Assembly (NCBI RefSeq): GCF_000471905.2
Contig: NW_006498435.1
Location: forward strand, 2,080,670-2,144,669
Length of the DNA stretch: 64,000 nt
DNA from: Amborella trichopoda
Lineage: Eukaryota; Streptophyta; Magnoliopsida; Amborellales; Amborellaceae
Direction: 5' to 3'
The position numbers and the translations under genes were made by a program. Shown piece after piece: positions 1-11,955 of this stretch (the stretch's first letter is position 1; each line of letters starts with the position of its first letter). The notes under the pieces were generated by a model, which ran no database searches, was not told where the DNA came from, and was given only the letters and a program-made list of their open reading frames with translations.

Positions 1-9
1 TCTGTAGGG

Positions 10-62
10 AGTCTCTCTCTCTCTCTCGCTCTCTCCTCCTCTCTCTCTCTCTCTCTCTCTCC
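10..62. repeat. (CT)n microsatellite
   Basis: Almost pure CT dinucleotide run at the left edge of the window with a few interruptions. No gene is attached to it. Confidence 0.9.
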
Positions 63-490
63 ATGAATACAGAAAATCATGCAAAAGCATCACTTAGAGA
101 AATCAGCATTTTAATATTTTAGTTGTGCTTTAAAAACCTTGATTCACATCCAGGCTTGGCAAGTTTCGAATCAGCTCAGCAAGTACGACTATCTCCCCCA
201 AAAGAGGAACAGAAATATCACAAAAAAAGTGCTTAAAATGACAAAAAATGCCAACTTTGAGGAATTGAAAAAAACAATTTGTACATATTGAAAGAAAAAC
301 AGAATACTTAGAGATATTGAGGGGGTTTTAGAGTTTGTCAGGCATACATTCAATTGTCCAAATCACATTCAATGGAAGCATTCCAGACTACAAATATAAA
401 TGCGAAATGACTCAATATACAGCCAAAATGAATGGCTGGGAGGATTACAGTCATCCCAACCATGGTCATCCAAACGATTTCCATAATGGT
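63..490. other. No gene seen
   Basis: AT-rich sequence without a supported coding region, RNA gene or recognisable element. It may belong to the 3' flank of the hAT remnant that follows. Confidence 0.5.
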
Positions 491-2870
491 TCAAGAATGA
501 TATGATAATTGGACAACTTCGGTAGCCCCTCCTAAGCTGAAGTCCCTAAAGCTAGTCCAACCCTCGAGCTCACTCCCGCCATGCTTTTCATGCTTGCTCA
601 CAACACCCCCATGGCCACCATCTTCTACTGCAATGGCCTCATCATCATCATCAGCTCCTCCACCACTTTCCTCTTGCTCCTCAACTTGTACACGTCCTCC
701 CATAACTTGTACATCCTCAATCCAATCAATGGGCTCCAACTCTTTTTCCAACATCCTCTTATTGAGAATTGGCTCCCCCAATTCCACCAGCCACTACACC
801 TCTAGATTCTCTATAAAGATGTGATCCAACTTGATAAGGTTGCAGTCCTCAACTTCCCTCCTCAGAAGTCAGTTAAAGAGGTTTAGGATGTAATGGATAT
901 CAACCCACTTGAGAAACTAGGTTGTAGCCAACTAGTGTGGAGCCACTGTCCTTGGCGTGTGGAACCACTGAGCTGACTCGGATTTACTTGCAGGTAAGAA
1001 CATAGTCAACCTATTTCTTTGCTGAGGACTCTGGTCCACTCAGCGAGTATGACTATGTCCCTCCAAAATTTAAATGGCTATAACTATTATATATTTAAAT
1101 ATTAACAGGTCCGCCTGTTGCGTGAATTAGTCAGTGCAACAAGTTCATCAGTCATCAACTATATCCCATAGTTACAAATGGAATGTGCATGTTGCTTTCA
1201 TGGCCTACTTTACACAATCGACTACTTCATACTGGAACAGGTAGCAGGCTCATTATCGGAGACCATCATCTCCAAAAATGCCACTGGAGGAGGTGTAGTT
1301 GCTACATTCTGCTCGCACTTATCAACAAACTTCCTGCTATAAATTACCTGTACAATTCTCTTGCAGTCGTAAATCCTTGAAATAAGGGCATTGATCCATT
1401 TTTCTAAGCCGAACATCTTTTTAAGACCAGCTTCTAACCTCAACATCAAATTGATGAAAAAGAACAAGGTAGCAAATCATGTGATGGCTAGTCTATGAGT
1501 TCCCTCCGTGTCTATTGCCTCATTAAATGAAAAATCATAATTACAAATGGAATGAGCTTGTTGTTTTCATAGCATACTTTACTGCTTCATACAAGAAGCC
1601 GTAGCAGGCTTGTTATCTCCAAAAATGCCCCTAGAAATTTACCTGCTACATTCTGCACACACTTAACTTAAAACCTCCTGCCATTTATTACCCATTCAAC
1701 TTCTCTTGCAGTCCAAGTCCTTGAGATAAGGGCATTGGTCCATTCTTCTTAGTTCTTTGTAAGCCAGCTTCTAACCTCAATATCAAATTGATGGTAGCAA
1801 ATCATGTGATGTCTAGCCTATCAGTTCCCTTCCCTCTGTGTATTTGCCTCATTAAACTTAGAACCCGCAATGGTTGTATCATGAATTTAGTAATGGTCTC
1901 CCCCTTCTCAACGTGGTCTATTACCTCCTTAAGCTACCCAATATCTTAGAAATGCGTTGGGTTATGCAGGTATTCTAAATGCTTCATCTTCTTGAACCTC
2001 TGTTCTGCATTGACGTAGTTCTTGCCATCCTCAATTTTCTTGACATCCTCAATCATTACTTGGACTATGTACTCCTCACCAACAACCTTTAGCACATTAT
2101 CCAGTAGCAAGGACAAATAGTTTCCCTCTCTTCACCTTATTAAAGGCATCTATACAGAGATTAAAGATTGTTCACTTCCTGCTCATCACCTTATTAAACG
2201 CATCCATACATTTATTAAAGATTGTCCTCGTGAACTATATATCAAGAATTAATCAATGCTGTCCCATTATGTTCTTCAAGCCATCTGACAAGATGGTCAT
2301 CCCTTTTTTTCTCCTAAATTTTCTTGTACTCATCCACAAACAGGCCAACCTCAGCAAACACCTCTAAGTAGGGTTCATTATGCTCATATGCAACAGAAGG
2401 ATTGACTTTAGTCCCTGCATTAGCCATCATGGATATAATGGATTTGTGTACTCATTGTTGTTGCGTTGAAAGTAATGATAGCATCATATAAGAATCCTGC
2501 AGCATCATACAACAACCCTGTAATTGCCTTCATCGTGCACTTTCTTATAAGCATCATGAAACTCGACTTGAAAGCCCTCTGCTATGATGATGACCTTGAA
2601 AAGAAAGGGTCAAATTCAACAGGTAGGCAGCGTGCATTGAGAGGGTTGAGTGGACTAACAAGATTTTCTGATATGTGTTCCTCACCCCCTGCCCCTCAGC
2701 ATCATGCTAGTAAACCCAAAAAAACCTGGTGCTTAGTCCCCGATATCATCAATAACACAATCAATGCTAGCGATACCATACCCCCAGCTTGTGCTAGCCT
2801 CAAAGAAACTCCACCTCTAAGCCTCCCATACTCTTTGCAGGTAATGCATATCCTCTAAACTTACCCTCAT
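491..2870 (-). mobile_element. Decayed hAT-superfamily transposase
   Basis: Read on the minus strand, the segment near 1,222-1,500 resembles the middle of plant hAT transposases. It has a T-R-like/CFAT motif followed by a leucine-rich stretch, then KKMFGLEKWINAL, which matches the family pattern of a short hydrophobic block, a lysine pair, MF and a W. The 491-900 segment resembles the acidic C-terminal tail of these proteins, with an N-L-I-K-L-D-H-I block, then EPILNKRMLEKELEPIDWIED and a run of aspartates. The frame is broken in many places, so nothing functional is expected. The 1.9-2.9 kb part looks like the N-terminal half but is too decayed to align. The terminal inverted repeats were not found. 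A decayed host gene derived from a hAT transposase is the main alternative. Confidence 0.5.
1171..1862. repeat. Diverged tandem duplication, about 360 bp per unit
   Basis: Two consecutive units (about 1,171-1,530 and 1,541-1,862) share the same order of blocks: TTACAAATGGAATG near the start, ACCAGCTTCTAACCTCAA in the middle, AGCAAATCATGTGATG near the end. The duplication lies inside the hAT-like remnant, so part of its transposase domain is present twice. The second unit is shorter and more diverged. Confidence 0.8.
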
Positions 2871-2879
2871 CACAAGTTT

Positions 2880-3882
2880 GAGACGAGCCTCAAACTCGTC
2901 CTCAAACTCATCATCTTGCCCTCTCAACTAGAGGTGTAGCACTGGCATGCAATCTCAACCATCTTTCTCACGGCCACCTCCTCCTTCACCGTTATGACAT
3001 ATACCACCATTTATGGCCTTAAGTTTGCTGGCACCTTTTAATAGGCCACAACATCACCTCTCTGAAAGTAGTAGCTATATAGAATTCCTGGGATATAAAT
3101 TCAAATTTTCTCTTTTACTTTTATTCATAACCGGGTAATTCTACTTAGAATACCAGATTACACAATGGAAGCAGAAAATAAAACTTACTACAAGCTATGG
3201 ATCTTAACTCTTAGTACCTTAGAGGCCAAAAGTATTCATAAACTAAATTCAATTACAAGTAGAATTCTACGTCAAATAAAAATCCTAATTCAAATAGGAA
3301 TTCTATTACAAATTGAAATAAAAAACAATAAACTGAGAATTGAAATAGAAAATAAACAAGAAAAGTTGGGAAGACTTATGTGAAATTTGCCTAGGGTCAC
3401 CGCCAAAGGACATAGCACAACAGGCATCTGATTATCAGACAGATGGAGCACTGATCCTTGGCCATGCTTGAGTCCTCCAAATCTCTGAAGCACCTATGGC
3501 AATACCCTCTCAGAAAGCATGAACAAACTAGGGTTTCTTGCCAACCCTTAAAGTTGAACTCAGAAGATCAACTAGGTTGGATGTCTCCTCTTCAGGCTAG
3601 CCTGGGTGGTCAAGCAACCTTCTTTATGGCCCTGTCTTGGGCAGAGCATCACCCTACTACAAGAGAGAGAGGATGCTGAGAGACAGAGAGAGAATGATGA
3701 GAGAGAGTGGTATGGAGAGGGAGGAAGAAGAGAGGAGTATCAAGTATGCAAAAACTACTGGTGGAATGAACAGGGTGCCCCCTTTTACATAGGGCCTCAG
3801 AGCCTAGGGTATGTCAACTTCTAATAGGACTCAAATTTGACCAATGAATTCCAAGTAATCCGTGAGTTCAATAGAGAATTAA
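2880..3882. other. No gene seen
   Basis: No protein similarity was recognised on either strand. A short GAGAGA-rich patch lies at about 3,660-3,735. The small open frames here lack family motifs. Confidence 0.5.
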
Positions 3883-3890
3883 GTCTGAGC

Positions 3891-4888
3891 CAATGTTCAA
3901 AAATGCGGATTCAGGTGCTTAGGCGTTTTGGGTGCCTGCCCGCCTAGCTTAGAGACAAGGTGCCTTCACCAAAATTGAAACCCCCCCACCCCAAACAAAA
4001 AAAAGGGGAGTTCTTAGGGCATGGTTTTAAGCCTTTGGGAGCTTTTAGAGCAATTTTAGAGCCCCAAACTCCTCGTGAAATAGATGAAAATATAATAGTA
4101 CAATCACATAACTTATTTACGGATACATGTCTCAAAGAGATTGTAACTTGTAAGACATTAAAATACTTGAAATCCCAAATGTCATTGTAGGAAACTAGAA
4201 GTCTAGACTAGAAACAATACACAGAGTCAACAAGACAAAATAAAAAATCAAATACATCAAGTCATCAATAAAACAAGTAAATATATAGTAAAAGAAAAAT
4301 AAAGGTAAAAGAAAAAACACATGATTTGCAACATAATATGTTGTAGAAAAATAAAATCAAAACCCTCTTTCAAATATGATAATACTTTAAAAATATCAAA
4401 ATCCAATCGATATCGGTGCAAATTTCATCTATTGAGTCGCCAAAAGTCCTCAAAATCAACTACAAGAAGCTCTAAATCCACCCACGAACAATTGCCTTTG
4501 TTTTGGAAAGAAATCGCAAAAATCAAAACTTCATCGATCTTTCGATAAATCACAAAACAATAGTTTTTTGGGGAGTTTTTCTCACCCTAAATTTTTGTTT
4601 TGGGGGTTTATAATACCCCCCAAAACCCTTTTTCCCCCCTTTTTAGGGGAAAAAAATGATATTTTTTTTACCCTTGCTGAGGGTTTTTTTGGCCCTTCTG
4701 CAAACTGTATTGGGCGGCGCCTAGGTGGGCGCCCAGACTATAGCACCTAGGTGGCGTCTTGGCCGCCTAGGAGGGCGCCCAGAGACAAACCACATAAGTC
4801 CACAGCCCAGACAACACCTAGACGTTTTTTGAAAGTTTTCGCCTAGGCGGCAACCTAGGCAGTCGGGCGGCCGAATTTTCGAACACTA
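3891..4888. mobile_element. hAT-type MITE, copy 1 (998 bp)
   Basis: Non-coding element flanked by an exact 8-bp direct repeat GTCTGAGC (3,883-3,890 and 4,889-4,896), the duplication size used by hAT transposons. The ends are inverted: the left end reads CAATGTTCAAAAATGCGG and the right end, reversed, TAGTGTTCGAAAATTCGG, agreeing at 14 of 18 positions. The subterminal regions are rich in GCCTAGGCGG-like palindromes and the centre is AT-rich. No transposase is encoded. Related copies sit at 33.4 and 41.3 kb, and possibly 39.3 kb. Confidence 0.85.
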
Positions 4889-4896
4889 GTCTGAGC

Positions 4897-6530
4897 TTTC
4901 CATCCAACCATCATAATCAAGGAGGCATCCTAGAACCATTATCCCTAAGATCCTTCACCCATTTGCACTTCTATTCAAACAAGGATTAGGCCTCTCATAA
5001 TCTTACACAATTAAGACTCTCTCATAGAAAACACCTCAAATTTTATTAGAAATCCTTAGTCAAAGTAAAAGATCTAATTCAAAAATAATTTGGTTAAATC
5101 ATAACCAACTAAATCAAGATAACCTTTTAAAAGATTTTCATTTAACAACTTAACCCATAACAAACAAAGGACATAAGTGTTCCTCACTGGGCTAAGATGT
5201 GTGGTCCATGTGGGGTTTTCTGGCTGCTTATGTGTTTATTCCGATATGGAGCCAGCCATCAACAATATAGCTATAGCATTCCTGAACCCTCCCCTTTGCA
5301 ACAACCAAGGGAGGGGGCGCAGTGCCTCGGCAAGTCTCCAACCTCAATGTCTAGAGGCAATTGGCGAGTAGCCCTCTTCAGTCTCACCAATCCCTTCATC
5401 CTTCTTCCTTTAGCTACCTAGAGCTAGAGCTACCTATCTTTCCTTTAGCTACCATAGCTAATCATAGCTACCTATCTTTCCTTTAGCTTACCTATATTAG
5501 CTAATTGTAGCTACCTAGAGCTATTGAAACCTATTCCCAACGTGTGGGGCTCGGCCCATGTCCTCACAATGTCGGTCACACTGTGCCCTTATAGTTTCAA
5601 AAAATTACAAAATCTAGAAAATAATATTCAAAATTCTAAATCTCATTTAAATCAAATCTACAAGTGGATTGGTACCAATAGGTTAGGAATAAGTCACATC
5701 TCTGAGATACTCCATCTATGCTAAAGTTCATTATCCATAATCATCTTCTCAAACCAAACCAACAGGACCTATGACCAACATTCAATCGTAAGGGTTCATG
5801 ATTGGCCTGTCAAAGCTAGCTTATAAATGGCGGAACCACAAATCTCATGTGTGGATTACAAGTTCCCACCCCCCAAGTGCAGGCCATATCCATAAGGATG
5901 CACACACACATATAACATTAGTGCAAAGGAGAGCATTCTATGATACACATGCACACAGTTCCCTCCGTATGGGGGCTGCTTCCCAGAATGTGGTAGTCAT
6001 GTGAACATGTTGTGGCAGTGGTTTGTTGAGGATTTGGCCCTTGCCTTTACAGATCTACAACCACATACAAGAATCCCCATGGCTTCCTGGCTCTCATTTC
6101 ATCCCTGAACATTTCTCCGACCTTAACAAGGGATGACCTACTAAAGCCCTCAATGCCAGTGCATATGCCCAGATGTAAGGGTTTTGGACATGACCTAGAC
6201 CACATACCATCAACCCAAAGTCAGCCAATCAACACTGCTTTGGAATGAACATCCATTATAAATTATTTATCCACACATGCTGTCAAGGCCTTTAAAGGTC
6301 AGAAATCCCAACACCCTCACCTTCACAAGGTGATATTTGAGGCAATTAATACCTCCCCAACTACTTCACACAAAATCCACATTTGCACCTTTCCTTCCTC
6401 TTGGGAAAAGTAATATCACCCCTATACTCTAAGCAGATCCACTTTCCCTAGTGACATGCTCCAAACTAAACCAATAGTAAATGGGGAACAACAACTAAGC
6501 AATCCTAGAACCTAAACCTATAGATATAAA
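4897..6530. other. No gene seen; short TAGCTACC repeats
   Basis: No coding region was supported. Imperfect repeats of a TAGCTACCTA-like word occur at about 5,408-5,525. The rest is unassigned intergenic sequence. Confidence 0.5.
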
Positions 6531-6532
6531 TT

Positions 6533-8055
6533 ATCATCATCATCGTCAAAACCTTTTCCCAATTAATTGGGGTCAGCCACATGAATCCTAGTCCGCCATT
6601 TTGCTCTATTAAAGGTCATACCCTCAATGACGCCATAAGTTCCCATATTTTTTCTCACTACTTTCAACCAAGTCCTTTTACCCCTTGCCCTTTTGAGCTT
6701 TCTACTTGAATTAACTTGCACCTCCTAACAGGTGTTGTACTGGGTTTGTGTCACACATGGCCAACCCACCTAAGTCTACTTTGTCTCATCTTATCGCCTA
6801 TTGGTGCCACACCTAAATTCTCCCGAATGTATACATTTAAAATTTTATCCCTTCTTGTCTAGCCACTCATCCATCTCAACAACCTAATCTCAACTACACT
6901 CATTCTATAGGTATGTTGCTTTTTAACAACCCAATATTCCACCCCATAAAATAAGTTGGTCTCACATCTGTCCTATAGAACTTGCCCTTCAGCTTCATTA
7001 GTATGCGGTGATCGCATAAAACTCCAGTTGCACATCTCCACTTCACCCACCCAGCTCTAATTCCATGTGCGACATCTTCCTCAATCTCTCCATTTTCTTG
7101 GATTATTGACCCAAGATAGTGAAAATGTGCTCTTTTTTGTATTTTTTGGCCATTAATCTTAACTACTTCTTTGTCTCTATTCCTATTATTACTAAACTTG
7201 CATTTCATGTACTGTCTTAGTCCAGCTAATTTTAAAACCTTTAGATTCTAAAGCATCCCTCCAAAGTTATAACTTTGTGTTGAAGTCGTTTTGGGTCTCA
7301 TCGATCAAAACTATATCATCGCGAACAACATGCACTATGGTATCTCATCTTGTAAGTGCCTAGTTAAGTTGTCCATAACTACGACAAAGCGGAACGGGCT
7401 CAATGTTAACCCATGATGTAGACTTATTGTCATTGAAAACTCACTCGTCTCTCCAGTAGTTGTTCGTACACTAATTAGCGCTCCCTTGTACATATCTCTC
7501 ACAAAATTGATGTAGTGTCTTGAGACACCTTTCTTTTCCAATACCCACGAAATCAAATCTCTAAATTATGATAAGTTTTCTATAGATCAATAAAGATCGT
7601 GTGGATTTCTTTTCCCTTCGCACTGAACTTCTCAATCAGTTGCCTATGTAAGAAAATAGCCTCTGTTGTTGACCTCCCTAGCATAAAATTGAATTTGGTT
7701 TTTGATATACTCGTTTCATGTCTTAGTCGTTGCTCAATCAATCTCTCCCACAGCTTCATACTGTTCCTCATAAGTTTGATCCCTCGATAGTTAGCACAAT
7801 TCTGTACGTCTCGTTTGTTTTTGTAAAGAGGTACCACAATACTTTTCCTCTATCCGTTTGCCATTTTCTTTGTTCTCAACATCTTGTTGGGCAGCTTAGT
7901 CGCCCAGTCAATCCCAATCCACCCCACCATCCGTTTGCCATTTTCTTTGTTCTCAACATCTTGTTGAGCAGCTTAGTCAGCCAGTCAATCCCAATCTACC
8001 CCATGCACTTCCAAACCTCTATCGGGATACCATCTGATCGAAAAGCATCAGACGC
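6533..8055 (-). mobile_element. RTE-type LINE fragment A (3' half of reverse transcriptase to tail)
   Basis: On the minus strand, broken frames encode typical plant RTE reverse transcriptase blocks in the right order: a block with EVWKCMG and NKMLRTKKMANG (about 7,850-8,050), YKNKRDVQNCANYRGIKLM (7,750-7,837), VLEKKGVSRHYINFVRDMY (7,480-7,556), a degenerate G-L-H-x-G block with VVVMDNL (7,335-7,450), and the C-terminal HYLGSIIQENGEIEEDV block (7,060-7,130). The 3' end, at low coordinates, has the typical TTTTCCCAATTAATTGGGGT motif and a short ATC microsatellite (6,535-6,546), which RTE elements carry instead of poly(A). It is 5'-truncated, with several frame breaks, and non-functional. Confidence 0.85.
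7853..8003. repeat. Tandem duplication inside RTE fragment A
   Basis: A unit of about 75-80 bp beginning ATCCGTTTGCCATTTTCTTT and containing TCTCAACATCTTGTTG occurs twice in tandem. Because a single copy would encode the expected reverse transcriptase block, the duplication probably arose after insertion. Confidence 0.8.
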
Positions 8056-8059
8056 ACAA

Positions 8060-8820
8060 ACACATTGAAAAAAAAATATTTCCACACCCAAGAGGTTGCT
8101 TGTCTCAAGTTCTCTCAAACAATCATGGCCGCATTTGAACTGAATACATTTCAGTGAGGATTGGAATCCTTAAATGAATTAGACAAGCAAACACATGTAT
8201 TAAAAAAATTAAGCATTTGAAGCAAAAAATAGCTCATTCCCATTATTTTCTCAAAAAAATCGTCGTTTGCACCCAAGCTTGAATGCAACAAGGCTTGGGT
8301 GGCGAATGACATCCCTAAACGCATTACATGTGAATATATTTTTAGAAATACATAAAACAATTTTGTGTGAAAAATATAAAAAAAAAAGGAAAATATAAAT
8401 AAAGTAAGGATAATGAAAATTAGGGGAAACAAATCTGATCAATTAGGAGTAATTCGTGAGAAACCAAGAATAAATTAGGGAAAACACTCTATTATAAAAA
8501 ATTATAAAAAAAATGAAAAATAAAAAAACAAGTACATGTTTATAAAGATATTCCTTGCTAAAACAAAATTTCATGACATTTTTCTCAATGCTCTAGATAA
8601 GTTTTTACATATTATTCAAATAAAGAACGTATTCGAACAAAATTAGATGATCTAGCTAGTGCCGACAAACAAAAAACTATGTGAACAGAAGAAGCACAGA
8701 TCTACATTGACCTGGAGTATTTGGAAGAAAATGAACCGGACCTAGAGTATTATAGTAAAACAGTCACATTGAATAAATAAACTGAAATTTATGAAAAATA
8801 AACACTAAAAAACTAATTAC
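8060..8820. other. No gene seen
   Basis: AT-rich sequence with no recognised coding similarity. If the exon-like segment at 8,821-8,945 is real, this is probably its downstream intron. Confidence 0.4.
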
Positions 8821-8945
8821 CAATCACAGGACGACCCTCAATGTCTACAACATAGAACCCCCAATTGTAGTTTTTTAGGCTAGGCTTGGGATCAACTATA
8901 TATTTAAGGTTAACCAATGCTTCTTCCAACTCGAAATGCAGATTT
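8821..8945 (-). CDS. Probable exon of an unrecognised gene
   Basis: On the minus strand an open stretch of about 40 codons has protein-like composition. It begins near NLHFELEEALVNLKYIVDPK, continues with a proline/serine/lysine link, and ends in NWGFYVVDIEGRPVI. It is bounded by splice-like signals: acceptor AG just before 8,945 (alternative start 8,952) and donor G|GTAATT after 8,821. An in-frame stop lies just upstream of the acceptor, as expected for an intron boundary. The mix of charged, aromatic and hydrophobic residues is unlike the low-complexity frames around it. I do not recognise the family. No connecting exon could be proved. It could also be a fragment captured by a transposon. 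Confidence 0.4.
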
Positions 8946-9182
8946 CTAATTTCTCAAGGGAGTCAAAGCCCAAACAGCAAGGATCTGATATACCGTTTTA
9001 ATAACATAGTAAATGGTGCCCAAAAAGAGTATAAGAACATGCAACAAGAAAAATCAAATGCAATGTAAATTACAATTGATGTATTTAATTACGTCAATAA
9101 TTAGCTAATAATTATGGGAGTTAAGATGCTAGAAACCACCAGGATTCCGATTCTACAGGCCACACAAGGATTCCGATTCTAC

Positions 9183-9318
9183 AGCTGTCAGCAGCCCTTT
9201 GCGCTGCCTCAAGGAGTTCTCCCGCTCCTCATTAGGCCTTGCCATCATGGAAGAAGTGCCATGAATATCACTCAGTGGGTCATTCTCATCCGCGGAGGAT
9301 TGCTGCCCTTGTGGAGAT
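9183..9318 (-). CDS. Probable exon of an unrecognised gene, possibly the same one
   Basis: Minus-strand open stretch of 45 codons, hydrophilic and charged. It contains ADENDPLSDIHGTSSMMARP followed by NEERENSLRQRKGLLTA. It starts after an AG acceptor (TTCTAAG) and can end at a GT donor (GCT|GTAGAA). It lies upstream of the 8,821-8,945 segment in reading direction, but with these boundaries the splice phases do not join directly. There is either an exon between them or a different junction. The composition suggests a cytosolic linker or coiled region. The family is not recognised. Confidence 0.35.
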
Positions 9319-9323
9319 CTTAG

Positions 9324-9612
9324 AACCCATTACATAATAACTCGAAAACATTCCGGCATATACCTAGAATAGCAAATGGGTAGTCTATCTCTCAGTCATC
9401 TCGCATATAATACATTTACTATTTGTTTGCATCACCAGATGCAACTTAAAGTATATAACTCCATGACGTTCAAAAGAATTTAGAAAACATAAAAACAAGA
9501 AAACGGAAACATCATGACATGCATACACATACAAATGTAGTAAACCAAATACAAGAGGGTACTAGTGAAATAGTGCCACATTCATGAAAGGTTTGAGCCT
9601 ACACCATTAAAT
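9324..9612. other. No gene seen
   Basis: No coding similarity, RNA gene or repeat was recognised. Confidence 0.4.
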
Positions 9613-9620
9613 CATTCTAG

Positions 9621-9863
9621 GGCTAACCCAGGCCAAGCCTGGGTCCCTAGAGGGCCAGCCCTAGCCTGGCCCTGCACGGCCCTAATGGGGCCAAAGGGGC
9701 CTTGGACCAAGCACTAGCCCTGTCTGGGAAGGGCTGGGCCTAATTAAAAACAAAGCAAAAATAAATAAAAGAAAACATACAAAACCGGGCCCTTGGGCCA
9801 TATTTTGTCGCCCAGGCCCTAGTTTTTTTGGGTTAGGCCTCCCGGCCCATTAGCAGCCTAAAC
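9621..9863. mobile_element. Small GC-rich MITE-like insertion (243 bp)
   Basis: A GC-rich block made of GGGCC- and CCTGGGC-type words, sharply different from the AT-rich surroundings. It is flanked by the direct repeat CATTCTAG (9,613-9,620 and 9,864-9,871). The 8-bp duplication again points to a hAT-like non-autonomous element. The inverted ends are weak (GGCTAACCC against a reversed GTTTAGGCTG), so the class is uncertain. Confidence 0.5.
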
Positions 9864-9871
9864 CATTCTAG

Positions 9872-10369
9872 AAAACGTCTGCCAAACGGGGACTCCACCT
9901 CAAGAAAAACCATTTTATGCTCTTTTTTTTCCAAATATCTTCAGACAAACTGAATAAATTGAAGTTCAAAATCACTCAGCAACAACCAGTGCTATACTTC
10001 ACACATCTTGACTTTCCTGTTTTTTCCAAAGTAACCACCCCTTTCAAACATGTCAACAATTTCTTTTGTCCAAAATTTAATGCATACATGCCTTGTTTGC
10101 AGTCTTCATAAGTCTATCCTAATGAGAGGTGCATAACAACTTGGCTTGTGGAACTCTAGGACCCAGGATGAAGATTCATATGGGATTTACACAATAATTA
10201 CTCCACCTTCACATCACAAAATAAGAAGATTACATTTAAAAAATACAAGAAATGCTAATAGAAGATTTATACTTTGTTTACTAACCCAAAAGGAACCTGA
10301 ACTTATTTTTACATTCATTATCATTTTTAGCTTATGATTAGTGATACCTTATAGGAATCTCCAGAGTCC
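9872..10369. other. No gene seen
   Basis: Two short open frames without recognisable motifs. No feature could be supported. Confidence 0.4.
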
Positions 10370-11276
10370 AAACACTACATCAACTTGGTGAGAGATATGT
10401 ATGATGGAGTGCTAACTAGTGACTAACAACTAGTAGAGAGACGTGTGAGTTTTTAGTAACAATAGGTCTATATCAGGGGTCAGCATTGGGCCCGTACCTC
10501 TTTGATCGATCTTGAAATGGCGCCAACACAAAGTTAGAACTTGGGAGGGATGATTTAGAATCTAAAGGTTTTAGAATCAACCAGACTAAGACAGAGTATA
10601 TGGAATACAAGTTTCGTAATAATAGGCATACAGACGAGGAAGTAGTTAAGATTGACGACCATGAAGTACCAAAAAAACTGCACTTTCAATATCTAGGATC
10701 GATAATCCAAGAAAATCGAGAGATTGAGGAAGATGTCTCATACATAATTAGAACTAGGTAGGCGAAGTGGAGATGTACCGGAATTTTATGTGATCGCCGC
10801 ATACCAATGAAGTTGAAGGGCAAGTTCTATAGGACAGCTATGAGACTAGCTTTGCTCTATGGGGTGGATCGTTGGGCGGACAAAAAAAATATACTCATAG
10901 AATGAGTGAAGCGAAGATTAGAATGTTGAGATGGATGAGTGGCAAGACAAGAAGGGATAGAATTCGATATGAATGTATTCAAAAAAATTTAGGTGTGGCA
11001 CCGATAGGCGATAAGATGAGAGAGAGTAGTCTTAGGTAGGCTAGTCATGTGTGGCACAGGCTCAATACAACACTTGTTAGGAGGTGTGAGTTAGTTCCAG
11101 TGGAAGGCTCAAAAAAGGCAAGGGGTAGGCCTAAAAGGACATGGTTAGAAGTAGTCAGAAAGGATATAGGGACTAATGGCCTCACTGAGAGTATGGCCCT
11201 TAATAGAGCATAATGGCGGACTAGGATTCGTGTAACCGACCCTAATTAATTAGGAAAAGGCAATGATGATGATTAG
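10370..11276 (+). mobile_element. RTE-type LINE fragment B
   Basis: Plus-strand copy of the same RTE family as fragment A, starting inside the reverse transcriptase (HYINLVRDMYDG) and running to the 3' end. The C-terminal blocks resembling LGSIIQENREIEEDV and KLKGKFYRT are visible at about 10,690-10,850. The tail ends TTAATTAGGAAAAGGC followed by ATGATGATGAT. It is 5'-truncated and frame-broken. Confidence 0.8.
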
Positions 11277-11675
11277 TAATACCTTATGTTGAGCATCATC
11301 AACCATCAGTTTATTGGTGAGGTATATCCGCGTCATCTATTTATTTTGTAATGCTCACTTGGACTTGGTTAGCTTTTAAAAGAACTTTAAAGATCAACAC
11401 AATGTGAATTGTCATATTAAGTAAATATATGAAATTAGGAAAATTTTATCCAGTACATCTAAACATTGCCAGACAATCAAGGAACAATGAAGTCCTTTCC
11501 TATTTCTCTAACACAGCAATGAAATTTAATTGAATAAAAAATCTTTCCAAAGCAAGTGTCGTTAAAATAAAATAAAATAAAATAAAAAACTCAATTAGAA
11601 AAATGTATATTGGGGTGTCAAGATATAAATGCACTTTGGGCATTACTATCATTTTTGTATTTCTTTTGTACTTAT
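11277..11675. other. No gene seen
   Basis: AT-rich, with an AAAATAAAAT run at 11,566-11,586. Nothing else was recognised. Confidence 0.4.
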
Positions 11676-11955
11676 GTATATTTTCTTCCCCCCGGGCCAA
11701 AAGCAAAAAAAAAAAGAAGCCACCCCCAACTTTCAAGATCATAGAATGAGTGTAGCTGAGATGAAGATGTTGAGATGGTTGAGTAAAAAAGACAATATAT
11801 GATAGAATATAGAATGTTCTTTTTCATCTCTCTCCCCCTGCCCCCCCAGGTCCAAAATAAAAAAAATAAAAAAAAGAAGCAACCCCCAAATTTCAAGATC
11901 ATAAAATGAGTGTAGCTGAGATGACGATGTTAAGATGGATGAGTAAAAAGACAAG
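11676..11955. repeat. Tandem duplication of about 175 bp
   Basis: Two consecutive copies (about 11,676-11,810 and 11,850-11,955, with a linker) share CCC-rich, poly-A, AAGAAGC, CACCCCCAA and TTTCAAGATCATA words, followed by ATGAGTGTAGCTGAGATGA. The second half of each unit is RTE LINE sequence, so the duplication includes the 5' breakpoint of RTE fragment C. Confidence 0.7.
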
